From Constrictibacter sp. MBR-5 (GTDB lineage Bacteria; Pseudomonadota; Alphaproteobacteria; JAJUGE01), in contig NZ_JBEPTK010000010.1 of NCBI RefSeq assembly GCF_040549485.1, positions 124,001 through 188,000 on the forward strand: a stretch of DNA of 64,000 nt, read 5' to 3'. Each line of letters opens with the position of its first letter. Positions within the stretch are counted from its first letter, which is position 1. The notes under the pieces are model-generated. The model ran no database searches and was not told the DNA's origin. It saw only the letters and a list, made by a program, of their open reading frames with translations. Made by a program: the position numbers and the translations under genes. Of the stretch, positions 45,771-54,555 are shown piece by piece.

Positions 45771-46958
45771 TCAACGGGCGCGTGGGGTCTCCGTGCCGAA
45801 CGCGAGAAGCCCCGTCTCGATGTCGAGCCGTTCGACGAGCGCGCGCCCGACCAGGTTGCGCAAGGTTTCCGTCGTGCCGCCGCCGAGGCTACCGTAGCGC
45901 ACGCCGCGGTAGTTGCGGGCGACGGCGAACTCGTTGGTGAAGCCGTAGCCGCCGTGAACCTGGACCCCGTCGCTGCAGATCCGGATGGTCGCCTCGTTGA
46001 CGAAGATCTTCGCCGCGGCCGCCAGGGTCGGATCGGGAAAAGGGTTCGCCGTCGCCGCCGCACGGTAGAGGATGCTGCGGCAGGCCTCGATCTGGACGTA
46101 CATGTCCGCGAGCTTCCAGCGCATGCCCTGGAAGTCGGCGACCGGCCCGCCGAAGGCCTTGCGGTCGCGAGCGTAGCTGACCGATTCCTCCAGTGACGAT
46201 TCCGCGAGCCCCAGGCAGATCGCAGGGTTCAGGCAGCGCTGGACGTTGAAGGCGTTCATCAGCCGCTTCAGCGAGTCCCCGCGCAGCAGCATGTTCTCGA
46301 TCGGCACTTCGACATTGTCGAAGCGCAGATCGGAGAGATATTCGCCGCCCATCGTGTGGTAGTTCGGCTCCGCTGCGAGACCCGGCGTGCCCCCCTCGAC
46401 CAGAACGCAGCCGATTCCCTTGCTGCCCGGGACGCCGTCGATGCGCGTGAAGACGACGAAGAGATGTGCCTCGGCCGCGCGACTGATCAGCGTCTTCGCG
46501 CCGTTGAGCAGGACGCTGCCGTCGCGCACCTCGGCATTGGTGCGCATGTTCGGCAGGTCCGTGCCGGCGTCGGGCTCGGTCATGCAGATGGAGAGGATGC
46601 AGTCGCCAGCCGCGACGCGCGGCAGCCATTTCCGCTTCAGGCTCTCGGGCGCGAAGGCGGTGATGATGCGGGTCTGGACGCCGACCTCGCCGAGGGCTGC
46701 CATTCCGGTCACGTAGCAGCCCTTGGATATCTCCTCCAGCGCGAGCGCCGTATCGAGAACGCTGGCCCCCGACCCGCCATAGTCTTCCGGCACCGCCATG
46801 CCGAGAATGCCGATCTCGGCCAGCTTCTCCATGTTCGGATAGGGGAAGCTGCCGTCCTGCCAGCGCTGGGCGTTCGGGCCGATGACCGTCCGCCGGACCC
46901 GCGACAGCGAATCGAGCATCTGACGCTGCTCGTCGGTCAGTTCGAAGGCGATGCCCAT
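45771..46958 (-). CDS. Acyl-CoA dehydrogenase
   Basis: 395 residues, a full-length member. ICMTEPDAGTDLPNMRT and LLNGAKTLIS form the middle domain; RKAFGGPVADFQGMRWKLADM is the flavin-contact motif, and QVHGGYGFTNEFAVARNYRGVRYGSLGGGTTETLRNLVGRAL carries the late signatures. The position of the usual catalytic Glu reads GGGTTETLRN, so Glu is shifted or kept depending on alignment. Unlike the pair at 1917-4269 it looks self-sufficient. Substrate unknown. It lies upstream of opgG on the same strand but with a 121-base gap. Confidence 0.9.
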   Translation of the reverse strand: MGIAFELTDEQRQMLDSLSRVRRTVIGPNAQRWQDGSFPYPNMEKLAEIGILGMAVPEDYGGSGASVLDTALALEEISKGCYVTGMAALGEVGVQTRIITAFAPESLKRKWLPRVAAGDCILSICMTEPDAGTDLPNMRTNAEVRDGSVLLNGAKTLISRAAEAHLFVVFTRIDGVPGSKGIGCVLVEGGTPGLAAEPNYHTMGGEYLSDLRFDNVEVPIENMLLRGDSLKRLMNAFNVQRCLNPAICLGLAESSLEESVSYARDRKAFGGPVADFQGMRWKLADMYVQIEACRSILYRAAATANPFPDPTLAAAAKIFVNEATIRICSDGVQVHGGYGFTNEFAVARNYRGVRYGSLGGGTTETLRNLVGRALVERLDIETGLLAFGTETPRAR

Positions 46959-47067
46959 GCGTGCTCCCAGCTTCTCTTTGGCTTGCCGGAGCAGGATACA
47001 TGCAGGCGGGCAGCGCGGTCAGCCCACCCTCGCGGCGTCGCTATCGGTGCGACGCGAGACGCGCCAC

Positions 47068-47670
47068 TCACCCGACCCAGTGCGTCACCAGAGACGGCAC
47101 GTCCGGGCGCGGGCGCTCCGCCGGACGCTCCGTCGGCGTACCGATGTGGATGAAGCCGGCCAGGCTCTCTTCGGGCGCGAGGCCGAGGGCCGCGCGGGCA
47201 TCGGCGTCGCCGGCCGCCCATCCGGTCAGCCAGACGGCGGCAAATCCCATCGCATTCGCGGCGGTGACGAGATTCATGCAGACCGCCCCGACGCACAGAT
47301 GCTGCTCCCATTCGGGGATCTTCGGCGACGGCGCCGTGCGATCGACCACCGCGACGACGAGCGGGGCACGCGACAGCGACGTGGCGATCTTCTTGCCCAT
47401 CGCGTCCGGCGCTTCGGGGTCCTTGCTCCTGTGCACCGCCGCGAGGCGTTCCCCGGCCGCGGTGCGCGCCTCGCCCCGGAACACGACGAACCGCCAGGGC
47501 ACCATGCGGCCGTGGTCGGGAACGCGCGACGCGATCGTCAGCAACCGCATCAGGTCGTCCGGGCCGGGCGCCGGCTCGACGAGGCTGACCGGCGGGACCG
47601 AGCGGCGCGTCTCCAACAGGGTCAGGAGATCCGGGCCGGGTGTGGTGGCGAACACGGCGTTGTCGGGCAT
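47068..47670 (-). CDS. Nitroreductase family protein (YdjA-like)
   Basis: 200 residues with the small FMN nitroreductase fold. TRRSVPPVSLVEPAPGPDDLMRLLTIASRVPDHGRMVPWRFVV gives the FMN-binding Arg and Ser and the PDHG motif of the YdjA branch; GAVCMNLVTAANAMGFAAVWLTGW is the second flavin contact. It uses NAD(P)H; its natural substrate is unknown. The ATG at 47670 follows AAGGAGA and it has its own promoter (47704-47732), although it lies after rluC. Confidence 0.9.
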   Translation of the reverse strand: MPDNAVFATTPGPDLLTLLETRRSVPPVSLVEPAPGPDDLMRLLTIASRVPDHGRMVPWRFVVFRGEARTAAGERLAAVHRSKDPEAPDAMGKKIATSLSRAPLVVAVVDRTAPSPKIPEWEQHLCVGAVCMNLVTAANAMGFAAVWLTGWAAGDADARAALGLAPEESLAGFIHIGTPTERPAERPRPDVPSLVTHWVG

Positions 47671-47703
47671 TTCGTTCTCCTTGCTGTGTTCGAAAGCCGC
47701 TTC

Positions 47704-47732
47704 CTATATGCGAGCCGTTCGCAACATCGCAA
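47704..47732 (-). promoter_or_regulatory. Promoter of the nitroreductase gene
   Basis: On the minus strand TTGCGA (47727-47732) and ATATAG (47704-47709) are separated by 17 bases, giving a leader of about 27 bases. Confidence 0.55.
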
Positions 47733-47741
47733 GTTCGGCTC

Positions 47742-48743
47742 TCAAAGGGCCCCCTCGAAGGGATCGCGTGGCGCCGACCCCGGCTCGAAGGCGAAGGACG
47801 CGAACGTCTCCGCCAGATGCGGCGGCAGCGGCGCCTCGACATAGAACGTACCGCTGCCGTTGGGATGGGCGATGGCGATGCTCCGCGCGTGGAGATGCAC
47901 CGTCCGGGAGAGCTTCAGCCCCTGCAGATGGGCGTCGGCGCCGGCATATTTGCCGTCGCCCAGGATCGGCGTGCCGATCGCCGCCATGTGCGCTCGCAGC
48001 TGATGCGTCCGGCCGGTGCGCGGCCACAGCGCGACCCAGGCCAGGCGCTTACCGGCGGTCTCCAGAACCGAATAGAGCGTGATCGCCGAACGTCCCTCCT
48101 CGGGGTCCGGGCCCATCTTCTCGTTGCCGCGCCCGCCGCGCTTGGCCAGGGCCAAGTCGATCTTGCCCTGGCGCGGGTTCGGGACGCCCATGGTGATCGC
48201 CCAGTAGACCTTGCGCGCGTCGCGGCCCCGGAACGCATTGCCCAGCCGTTCCGCCGCCCGGGCGGTACGGGCGAGCAGCAACACGCCGCTGGTGTCGCGG
48301 TCGAGGCGATGGACCAGCCGCGGCCGCTCGACCGAGTCGAACTGCAACGCGTCCAGCATGCCGTCGATGTGGCGGTCCGTGCCGGTACCGCCCTGGACCG
48401 CGATGCCGGCGGGCTTGTCGAGGGCGATCACCTCGTCATCGATGTGCAGGATCCTGCTGCGCAGTTGCTCGGCGTCCGCGTCGCTCACCTTGCGCATGCG
48501 GGTGGCAATCGGCCGCGTGGGCGGCGGCGGCTCGGCGCCGAGCGGCGGAACCCGCACCGCCTGCCCCGGCTGCATCCGCTCGCCCGCCTTGACGCGCCGC
48601 CCGTCGACCCGAATCTGACCGGTGCGCAGAAGCTTCTCAAGCCGGATGTGGGTGACCTCCGGGAAGCGGCGGCGGAACCACCGGTCGAGGCGAAGCTCTG
48701 CCTCGTCCGCCGCCACCGTTACAGTCTGCACCCCGGTCGTCAT
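47742..48743 (-). CDS. rluC: Ribosomal large subunit pseudouridine synthase (RluC-type)
   Basis: 333 residues. An N-terminal S4 RNA-binding domain (about 15-75; RLEKLLRTGQIRVDGRRVKAGERM) and a pseudouridine synthase domain with HRLDRDTSGVLLLA, catalytic D148. RluC modifies three uridines in 23S rRNA; RluD is a close relative, so the target sites are inferred. Start ATG 48743 overlaps the crcB stop by ATGA. Last gene of degQ-rarA-crcB-rluC. Confidence 0.92.
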   Translation of the reverse strand: MTTGVQTVTVAADEAELRLDRWFRRRFPEVTHIRLEKLLRTGQIRVDGRRVKAGERMQPGQAVRVPPLGAEPPPPTRPIATRMRKVSDADAEQLRSRILHIDDEVIALDKPAGIAVQGGTGTDRHIDGMLDALQFDSVERPRLVHRLDRDTSGVLLLARTARAAERLGNAFRGRDARKVYWAITMGVPNPRQGKIDLALAKRGGRGNEKMGPDPEEGRSAITLYSVLETAGKRLAWVALWPRTGRTHQLRAHMAAIGTPILGDGKYAGADAHLQGLKLSRTVHLHARSIAIAHPNGSGTFYVEAPLPPHLAETFASFAFEPGSAPRDPFEGAL

Positions 48744-49117
48744 ACCCAAAGTCTCCATACCGCCATGCCGATGCCGAAGGCCGCGAGGCCGGCCAGCACC
48801 GAACCGCCCACATATGCGCTCCCCGCCAGCCATGCGCCACGTTGGAAGAGCGTCATCGCGTCGAGGGAGAAGGACGAAAAGGTGGTGAAGCCGCCGAGGA
48901 AGCCGACGGCGAGGAACAGGCGGACTTCCTGGCTCATCTCCAGGACGAGGGCACCGGCACCGATCAGGAGCCCCATCAGGAAGGAGCCGAGGACGTTCAC
49001 CCCAAGCGTGCCCCACGGGAAATCCATGCCGAGCAGACGGCCGGCCTGGACGACGAACAGGTAGCGCGCCGTCGAACCGAGGGCGCCGCCGAGGGCGACG
49101 GTCAAGAGCTGACTCAT
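48740..49117 (-). CDS. crcB: Fluoride ion channel Fluc (CrcB)
   Basis: 125 residues with four membrane helices. It works as a dual-topology dimer that exports fluoride. GGALGSTARYLFV, FPWGTLGVNVLGSF (with the conserved Asn) and VGFLGGFTTFSSFS are the family motifs. It overlaps rarA and rluC by four bases each. No fluoride riboswitch was found, as expected for a gene inside an operon. Confidence 0.95.
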   Translation of the reverse strand: MSQLLTVALGGALGSTARYLFVVQAGRLLGMDFPWGTLGVNVLGSFLMGLLIGAGALVLEMSQEVRLFLAVGFLGGFTTFSSFSLDAMTLFQRGAWLAGSAYVGGSVLAGLAAFGIGMAVWRLWV

Positions 49118-50424
49118 GCGTCCTCGTCGCTGCGGCGGGCCCGCAGTTCGCTCCAGTGCTTGAGGCGGCGGCCGATCTCCGCCTCGGCGCCGCGCGGGCT
49201 CGGGCGGTAGAGCGACCGCCGCGGCATGCCGTCGGGGAAATAGTTCTGGCCGGAGAAGGCCTCATCCGCATCGTGGTCGTAGGCATAGCCCTTGCTGTAG
49301 CCGAGGTCCTTCATCATCCGCGTCGGCGCATTGAGGATGTGCTTGGGCGGCATCAGCGAGCCCGTCTCCTTCGCGGCTGCCCGCGCGGCCCCGTAGGCCT
49401 TGTAGACGGCGTTCGACTTCGGCGCGGTCGCGAGCTGGACCACGACCTGCGCCAGGGCCAGCTCGCCCTCGGGCGAACCCAGCCGCTCGTAGGTCTCCCA
49501 GCCGGCGACGGCGTGCGGGAGAGCCGACGGGTCGGCCATGCCGACATCCTCCACCGCAAAGCGCGTCAACCGGCGCGCGATGTAGCGCGGGTCCTCGCCA
49601 CCGTCCAGCATGCGCGCGAACCAGTAGAGCGCCGCGTCGACATCGGAACCGCGGAGCGACTTGTGGAGGGCGCTGATGAGGTTGTAGTGGCCCTCCTGGC
49701 TCTTGTCGTAGAGCGGCGCCCGGCGCTGGACCGCAGCGGCGAGTGCCGCCGTGTCGAGCGGCGCCCCCTTCAGCCTCGCCAATTCCTCGACCAGGTTCAG
49801 CAGGTAGCGGCCGTCGCCGTCGGCCAGGGCCTTCAGGGCGTGCCGCGCGTCGGGCTCGAGCGGGAGGGGATGACCGATGGCGACCTCGGAGCGGCGCAGC
49901 AGTTCCTCCAGCGCCTCGTCGCCGAGGCGGTTGAGGACCAGCACCTGGCTGCGCGACAGCAACGCCGCGTTGAGCTCGAAGGACGGGTTCTCCGTCGTGG
50001 CGCCGACCAGGATGACCGTGCCGTCCTCGACATAGGGCAGGAAACCGTCCTGCTGGGCACGGTTGAAGCGGTGGATCTCGTCGACGAACAGCAGGGTCCC
50101 CTGCCCTGTCTGCCGCCGCCGCTTGGCGGCATCGAAGACCTTGCGCAGATCGGCGACGCCGGAGAACACGGCCGACAGGGGTTCGAAATGGAGCTTCGTC
50201 TCGTGCGCAAGGAGGCGCGCGATCGTCGTCTTCCCGCAGCCGGGCGGTCCCCAGAGCACGAGGGAGGCCAAGCGTCCTTCAGAAAGCATCCGGCCGAGGG
50301 GACCCTGCGGCCCGAGCACATGCTCCTGCCCGACCACTTCGCCGAGACGTCGCGGCCGGAGCTGGTCGGCGAGCGGCCGGGGCGCCTCCTTCTCCAGACC
50401 CGCCGCTTCGAACAGATTCGCCAT
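49114..50424 (-). CDS. rarA: Replication-associated recombination protein A (RarA/MgsA)
   Basis: 436 residues. A clamp-loader-like AAA+ ATPase that acts at stalled forks. Walker A GPPGCGKT is at 59-66, Walker B is LLFVDEIHRFN (D115-E116), and the C-terminal MgsA tetramerisation region (VEDVGMADPSAL to PNYFPDGM-like NYFPDGMPRRSLY) is present. Its ATG shares one base with the stop of degQ (TGATG) and its own stop overlaps crcB. Confidence 0.95.
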   Translation of the reverse strand: MANLFEAAGLEKEAPRPLADQLRPRRLGEVVGQEHVLGPQGPLGRMLSEGRLASLVLWGPPGCGKTTIARLLAHETKLHFEPLSAVFSGVADLRKVFDAAKRRRQTGQGTLLFVDEIHRFNRAQQDGFLPYVEDGTVILVGATTENPSFELNAALLSRSQVLVLNRLGDEALEELLRRSEVAIGHPLPLEPDARHALKALADGDGRYLLNLVEELARLKGAPLDTAALAAAVQRRAPLYDKSQEGHYNLISALHKSLRGSDVDAALYWFARMLDGGEDPRYIARRLTRFAVEDVGMADPSALPHAVAGWETYERLGSPEGELALAQVVVQLATAPKSNAVYKAYGAARAAAKETGSLMPPKHILNAPTRMMKDLGYSKGYAYDHDADEAFSGQNYFPDGMPRRSLYRPSPRGAEAEIGRRLKHWSELRARRSDEDA

Positions 50425-51872
50425 CAGCCGACCTGCAGGTTCATGATGCGCGCGCCGCGCCGAACGGACAGGCGCCACGTCCGCGGCGAACCGTCGAGCG
50501 CTCGGCGCAGGTCCGCGACACGCGCGATGTCGCGACCGTTCACCGACACCACGATGTCGCCGGCCCGGAAGCCGTACCGGCCGGCGATGCTGCCACGCTC
50601 CACCTGGAGCACCACGACACCGCTGCGCCCCCCGTCGAGGCCCATTTCCTCGACCAGCGCCGGCGAGAGGTTGGCGACCGTGGCGCCGTCGAGCGGATGG
50701 CGGCCGACGAGCGTCTCGGTGTTGCGCGGCGGATCCTCCGGCGGGAGCTCGATCGGCAACCGGGCCGCATAGACCTTGCCACCGCGCCAGAAGCGGACCG
50801 GCACGTCCGCGCCGGGCGACTGGGTGTTGATCCGGAATCGCAGCGCCGCTGGATCGTCGACGTCGTGACCGTCGACGTTGAGGATGACATCGCCGACACG
50901 CAGACCCGCACTGGCCAGCGGCCCGCGCCCGTAGACCTCGCTCAACAGCACGCCACGCGGCCGGTCTAGCCCGAGCGTATGGGCGAGATCCTGCGTCACC
51001 GCCTGTCCGGAGCCGCCGAGCCAGGGCCGCACGGTCCGGCCGCCGGCGGCGTGCCCGCCCCCGATCGTCGCCCTGACCAGATTGGACGGGATCGCGAAGC
51101 CGATGCCGTGCGAACCCCCGCTGCGCGACAGGATCGCCGAGGGGATGCCGATCAGCCGTCCCTGCATGTCGATCAGCGCGCCGCCGGAATTGCCCGGATT
51201 GATCGCGGCATCGGTCTGGATGAAGACACCCTGGCTGTTGAAGCCGGCGCCGCTGCGCGCCGTCGCCGAGACGATGCCGCTGGTCACGGTCTGGCCGACG
51301 CCGAACGGGTCGCCGATCGCCAGCACGAGGTCGCCCACCTCGAGCGCGTCCGAATCACCCAGGGGGAGATAGGGCAGGTCGCTGGTCCTGGCGTCGATGC
51401 GCAGCAGGGCCAGGTCGGTGCCCGGATCGCTCTGCACGACGGTCGCGTCGAACTCGCGCCGGTCGGCCAACACGACCGTGATCTCGTCGGCGCCGTCGAT
51501 GACGTGCACGTTCGTCACGATGAGCCCGTCCGGCTGCACGATGACGCCCGAGCCGAGCGAATTCTGGATCTGCCGGCGCTGACCCTCGGGAATCATGTCG
51601 CCGAAGAACTGCCGGAAGAAGGGGTCTGCGAACAGCGGCGATCGGCGGCTGGTCACCACGCGCCGCGTGTTGATGTTGACCACCGCCGGCGCGGCGGCCT
51701 TCACCAGCGGGGCGAAGGAGAGCTGGAGTTCCCCCCGCGTCTGGGGCGCACGCCGCCCGGCATCGCCCCACCGGATCGCGGGGTCGGCGATCGCCGGCGG
51801 CGCCCCCGCCGCTACAGCGAGAATGAGGCCGAACACAGCGGCATTAACCCGCGGACTGATCGACCGGACCAT
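50424..51872 (-). CDS. Do-family periplasmic serine protease (DegQ/DegP-like)
   Basis: 482 residues. A signal peptide (cleavage near 29), a trypsin-like domain with the triad H123 (TNVHVID), D153 (DLALLRI) and S229 (GNSGGAL), then two PDZ domains (about 285-370 and 395-475). It degrades misfolded envelope proteins as an oligomer. The short L-loop region after FADPFFRQFFGDM fits DegQ better than DegP. Start ATG 51872 after GGAGG. First gene of the overlapping degQ-rarA-crcB-rluC unit. Confidence 0.92.
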   Translation of the reverse strand: MVRSISPRVNAAVFGLILAVAAGAPPAIADPAIRWGDAGRRAPQTRGELQLSFAPLVKAAAPAVVNINTRRVVTSRRSPLFADPFFRQFFGDMIPEGQRRQIQNSLGSGVIVQPDGLIVTNVHVIDGADEITVVLADRREFDATVVQSDPGTDLALLRIDARTSDLPYLPLGDSDALEVGDLVLAIGDPFGVGQTVTSGIVSATARSGAGFNSQGVFIQTDAAINPGNSGGALIDMQGRLIGIPSAILSRSGGSHGIGFAIPSNLVRATIGGGHAAGGRTVRPWLGGSGQAVTQDLAHTLGLDRPRGVLLSEVYGRGPLASAGLRVGDVILNVDGHDVDDPAALRFRINTQSPGADVPVRFWRGGKVYAARLPIELPPEDPPRNTETLVGRHPLDGATVANLSPALVEEMGLDGGRSGVVVLQVERGSIAGRYGFRAGDIVVSVNGRDIARVADLRRALDGSPRTWRLSVRRGARIMNLQVG

Positions 51873-51906
51873 CCTGCAACCTCCGGACCCTGCGGAACCG
51901 GCTCTG

Positions 51907-51935
51907 CATTTAGAAACTGCGACGCCGATTTGAAA
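51907..51935 (-). promoter_or_regulatory. Promoter of the degQ-like operon
   Basis: On the minus strand TTTCAA (51930-51935) and TAAATG (51907-51912) are 17 bases apart, just after the ribosomal operon terminator. Confidence 0.5.
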
Positions 51936-51943
51936 CGGTGCCG

Positions 51944-51974
51944 AAAATGCGAAAGGGCAGCCTCTCGGCTGCCC
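51944..51974 (-). terminator. Terminator of the ribosomal superoperon
   Basis: On the minus strand GGGCAGCC and GGCTGCCC form a perfect 8-bp stem with a GAGA loop (51955-51974), followed by TTTCGCATTTT. It lies 26 bases after rplQ. Confidence 0.88.
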
Positions 51975-52000
51975 TCGTCGACTCTTTCCGTCAGGTGCCG

Positions 52001-52426
52001 TCAGGCGGCAACCGACTCCTCGTCGTCGAGGTTCTGCGGCGGTCCGGAATCCTGACCCTTCGCCGACACGTCGCGATCCACCAGTTCGATGATCGCCATC
52101 GGCGCGGCGTCGCCGTAGCGGAAGCCCGCCTTCAGCACCCGCGTGTAGCCGCCGGCGCGGTTGGCGTAGCGATCCTTCAGGGAGTCGAACAGCTTGCGGA
52201 CGATGACCTCGTCGCCGATCTGCGCGATCGCCTGGCGGCGGGCGTGAAGGTCGCCCCGCTTGCCGAGCGTTATCAGCTTCTCGACGTAGGGGCGCAGGTC
52301 CTTCGCCTTCGGCAGCGTGGTGGTGATCTGCTCGTGCTTGATCAGCGCCACCGCCAGATTGGCGAACAACGCCCTCCGGTGACTGCTGGTACGGTTCAGC
52401 TTGCGGCCGTGCATCCCGTGGCGCAT
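52001..52426 (-). CDS. rplQ: 50S ribosomal protein L17
   Basis: 141 residues. Typical N-terminus [20 protein letters not shown] and the basic core through [22 protein letters not shown]. The last 25 residues form a polar acidic tail found in alphaproteobacterial L17. Last gene of the alpha operon part; L17 binds 23S rRNA near the exit tunnel. Confidence 0.97.
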   Translation of the reverse strand: MRHGMHGRKLNRTSSHRRALFANLAVALIKHEQITTTLPKAKDLRPYVEKLITLGKRGDLHARRQAIAQIGDEVIVRKLFDSLKDRYANRAGGYTRVLKAGFRYGDAAPMAIIELVDRDVSAKGQDSGPPQNLDDEESVAA

Positions 52427-52495
52427 GGCACCTATCCTTCTTCGATCGTCTAATTATGCCCGATGCGCTCGCGCGCGTTCCGCTCGTCGCGCCGT

Positions 52496-53518
52496 TCAAT
52501 ACGGCTCTTCGAGGCGCTTTGCCAGTTCCTCGATGTTCTCCGGCGGCCAGTTCGGGATCTCCATGCCGAGATGGAGGCCCATGCCTTCGAGCACCTGCTT
52601 GATCTCGTTCAGCGATTTCCGGCCGAAGTTCGGGGTACGGAGCATCTCCGCCTCCGTCTTCTGAACCAGATCGCCGATATAGATGATGTTGTCGTTCTTC
52701 AGGCAGTTCGCCGAGCGGACCGAGAGCTCCAGCTCCTCGACCTTGCGCAGCAGGTTCTTGTTGAACGGCAGATCCGGCGCGTGGGAATCTTCGACCACGG
52801 CGCGGGGCTCTTCGAAGTTGATGAAGAGCTGCAGCTGGTCCTGCAGGATCCGCGACGCGTAAGCGACCGCGTCCTCGGGGCGCAGCGACCCGTTCGTCTC
52901 GACCCGCAGCGACAGCTTGTCGAAGTCGGTGACCTGACCGACGCGGGTATTCTCCACCTTGTAGGAGACCGTCCGCACCGGGCTGTAGATCGCATCGACA
53001 GGGATCACGCCGATCGGCGCATCCTCGCGGCGATTGACGCTGGCGGGGACGTAGCCCTTGCCGTTCTCGACGACCAGTTCCATCCGGATGCTGGCGCCCT
53101 CGTCGAGGGTGCAGATCACCAGATCGGGGTCCATGACCTCGACGTCGGCGCCGGTCTCGATCATGCCGGCGGTGGCGAGGCCGGGGCCCTTCGCCGTCAG
53201 ATAGATCCGCTTCGGCCCCTCGCCGTGCATGCGCAGGCCGAGCGACTTCACGTTCAGGACGATGTCGGTGACGTCCTCGCGAACGCCGGGGATCGACGAG
53301 AACTCGTGCAGGACGCCGTCGATCTGGATAGAGGTGACCGCCGCGCCCTGAAGCGAGGAGAGCAGGATGCGCCGCAGCGCGTTACCCAGCGTGATGCCGA
53401 AGCCGCGCTCGAGCGGGTCGGCGACCACCGTGGCCACGCGGCGAGGATCGTCCCCGGACTCCACCTGGAGCTTGCCGGGCTTGATCAGATCCTGCCAGTT
53501 CTTGCTGATCGGAGACAT
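52496..53518 (-). CDS. rpoA: DNA-directed RNA polymerase subunit alpha
   Basis: 340 residues. The N-terminal dimerisation domain (about 1-235; [29 protein letters not shown]) and, after a linker, the C-terminal DNA-binding domain (about 250-325; [23 protein letters not shown]) are both complete. It assembles beta and beta-prime and contacts activators and UP elements. A 113-base gap with two hairpins separates it from rpsK, where enteric bacteria carry rpsD. Confidence 0.98.
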   Translation of the reverse strand: MSPISKNWQDLIKPGKLQVESGDDPRRVATVVADPLERGFGITLGNALRRILLSSLQGAAVTSIQIDGVLHEFSSIPGVREDVTDIVLNVKSLGLRMHGEGPKRIYLTAKGPGLATAGMIETGADVEVMDPDLVICTLDEGASIRMELVVENGKGYVPASVNRREDAPIGVIPVDAIYSPVRTVSYKVENTRVGQVTDFDKLSLRVETNGSLRPEDAVAYASRILQDQLQLFINFEEPRAVVEDSHAPDLPFNKNLLRKVEELELSVRSANCLKNDNIIYIGDLVQKTEAEMLRTPNFGRKSLNEIKQVLEGMGLHLGMEIPNWPPENIEELAKRLEEPY

Positions 53519-53542
53519 CTATCACCTTGTCGCAATCTGAGC

Positions 53543-53592
53543 AGGGCGCGGGAACGCCCTAAAAACAGCCAGGGCCGGCCATATAGGCCGGC
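53543..53592 (-). other. Two hairpins between rpsK and rpoA
   Basis: GCCGGCC/GGCCGGC with a five-base loop (53574-53592) is followed in the direction of transcription by a run of five T and then AGGGCG/CGCCCT with a six-base loop (53543-53560). The first could act as a weak terminator or processing site; the second is a leader structure ahead of rpoA. Confidence 0.55.
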
Positions 53593-53631
53593 TCCCGCGC
53601 CCCGACTTCACCGAAACCGGTACAGACGGCG

Positions 53632-54030
53632 CTACACCCGACGCCGCTTGGGCGGACGGCAACCATTGTGCGGGATTGGCGTGACGTCGCGGATCGACGT
53701 GATCGCGAACCCCGCCGCCTGCAGCGCCCGCAGTGCCGACTCGCGCCCCGAACCCGGGCCGCGAACCTGCACCTCAAGGGTGCGCATGCCGTGTTCCTGC
53801 GCCTTTCGGGCGGCGTCCTCGGCAGCCATCTGCGCCGCGAACGGGGTCGACTTGCGCGAACCCTTGAAGCCCATGGTGCCGGACGACGACCAGGCGATCG
53901 AATTGCCCTGGACGTCGGTGATCGTGATCATCGTGTTGTTGAACGATGCGGTCACGTGCGCCACGCCGGAAGTGATGTTCTTCCGTTCGCGGCGACGGAT
54001 GCGCGTCGCTGCTGCCGCAGGCCTTGCCAT
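53632..54030 (-). CDS. rpsK: 30S ribosomal protein S11
   Basis: 132 residues. [22 protein letters not shown] and the C-terminal [19 protein letters not shown] are the uS11 signatures; the conserved Asn-Gly near the end is the isoaspartate site in other bacteria. It binds 16S rRNA in the platform. It follows rpsM after 12 bases. Confidence 0.98.
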   Translation of the reverse strand: MARPAAAATRIRRRERKNITSGVAHVTASFNNTMITITDVQGNSIAWSSSGTMGFKGSRKSTPFAAQMAAEDAARKAQEHGMRTLEVQVRGPGSGRESALRALQAAGFAITSIRDVTPIPHNGCRPPKRRRV

Positions 54031-54042
54031 ATCCGACCCTTA

Positions 54043-54420
54043 CTACTTCGTGACTTTTTTCTTGCCGGCGATCGGACGCGCCTTGCCTTTGCGCGTGCGC
54101 GCATTGGTATGCGTCCGCTGGCCATGCACCGGCAGCCCGCGCCGGTGGCGCAGCCCGCGATAGCAACCGAGATCCATCAGCCGCTTGATGTTCATCGCGA
54201 CTTCGCGACGAAGATCACCCTCGACCAGATAGTCACGGTCGATGGATTCACGGATCCGGATCACCTCATCCTCGGTCAGGTCTCCCACTCGGCGCTCGGC
54301 CGGAATGGCGATCTTCCCGCAGATCTCCTGAGCTTTCGCCCGGCCGATCCCGTGGATGTAGGTCAGCGCGATTTCGACGCGCTTGTTTGTGGGGATGTTG
54401 ACGCCAGCGATACGCGCCAC
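54043..54420 (-). CDS. rpsM: 30S ribosomal protein S13
   Basis: 125 residues. [32 protein letters not shown] and [22 protein letters not shown] are conserved, with a Lys-rich tail. It lies in the head of the 30S subunit and contacts the P-site tRNA. It is the first gene behind a strong internal promoter (54492-54519), so rpsM-rpsK-rpoA-rplQ can be made independently of the upstream operon. Confidence 0.98.
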   Translation of the reverse strand: MARIAGVNIPTNKRVEIALTYIHGIGRAKAQEICGKIAIPAERRVGDLTEDEVIRIRESIDRDYLVEGDLRREVAMNIKRLMDLGCYRGLRHRRGLPVHGQRTHTNARTRKGKARPIAGKKKVTK

Positions 54421-54491
54421 GTTCGCCTCTCCTCAGAGCACCATGGTGGAAAAACGCCGATTGGCCGCCGGCCGAAAAGACGAGCCGAAGG

Positions 54492-54519
54492 ATAATAGTG
54501 ACGATCCGTGCGGTGTCAA
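54492..54519 (-). promoter_or_regulatory. Strong promoter for rpsM-rpsK-rpoA-rplQ
   Basis: On the minus strand TTGACA (54514-54519, perfect) and TATTAT (54492-54497, five of six) are 16 bases apart. It lies between adk and rpsM, with a leader of about 65 bases that contains a GC hairpin region followed by five T. Confidence 0.75.
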
Positions 54520-54555
54520 CCGCGCGCCTAGGTGGTTCGCGCGGTCTAGTCGCAC

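Noticed and set aside
48740-49117. Fluoride riboswitch for crcB
   Set aside because: crcB starts inside rarA coding sequence and no leader exists for a riboswitch.
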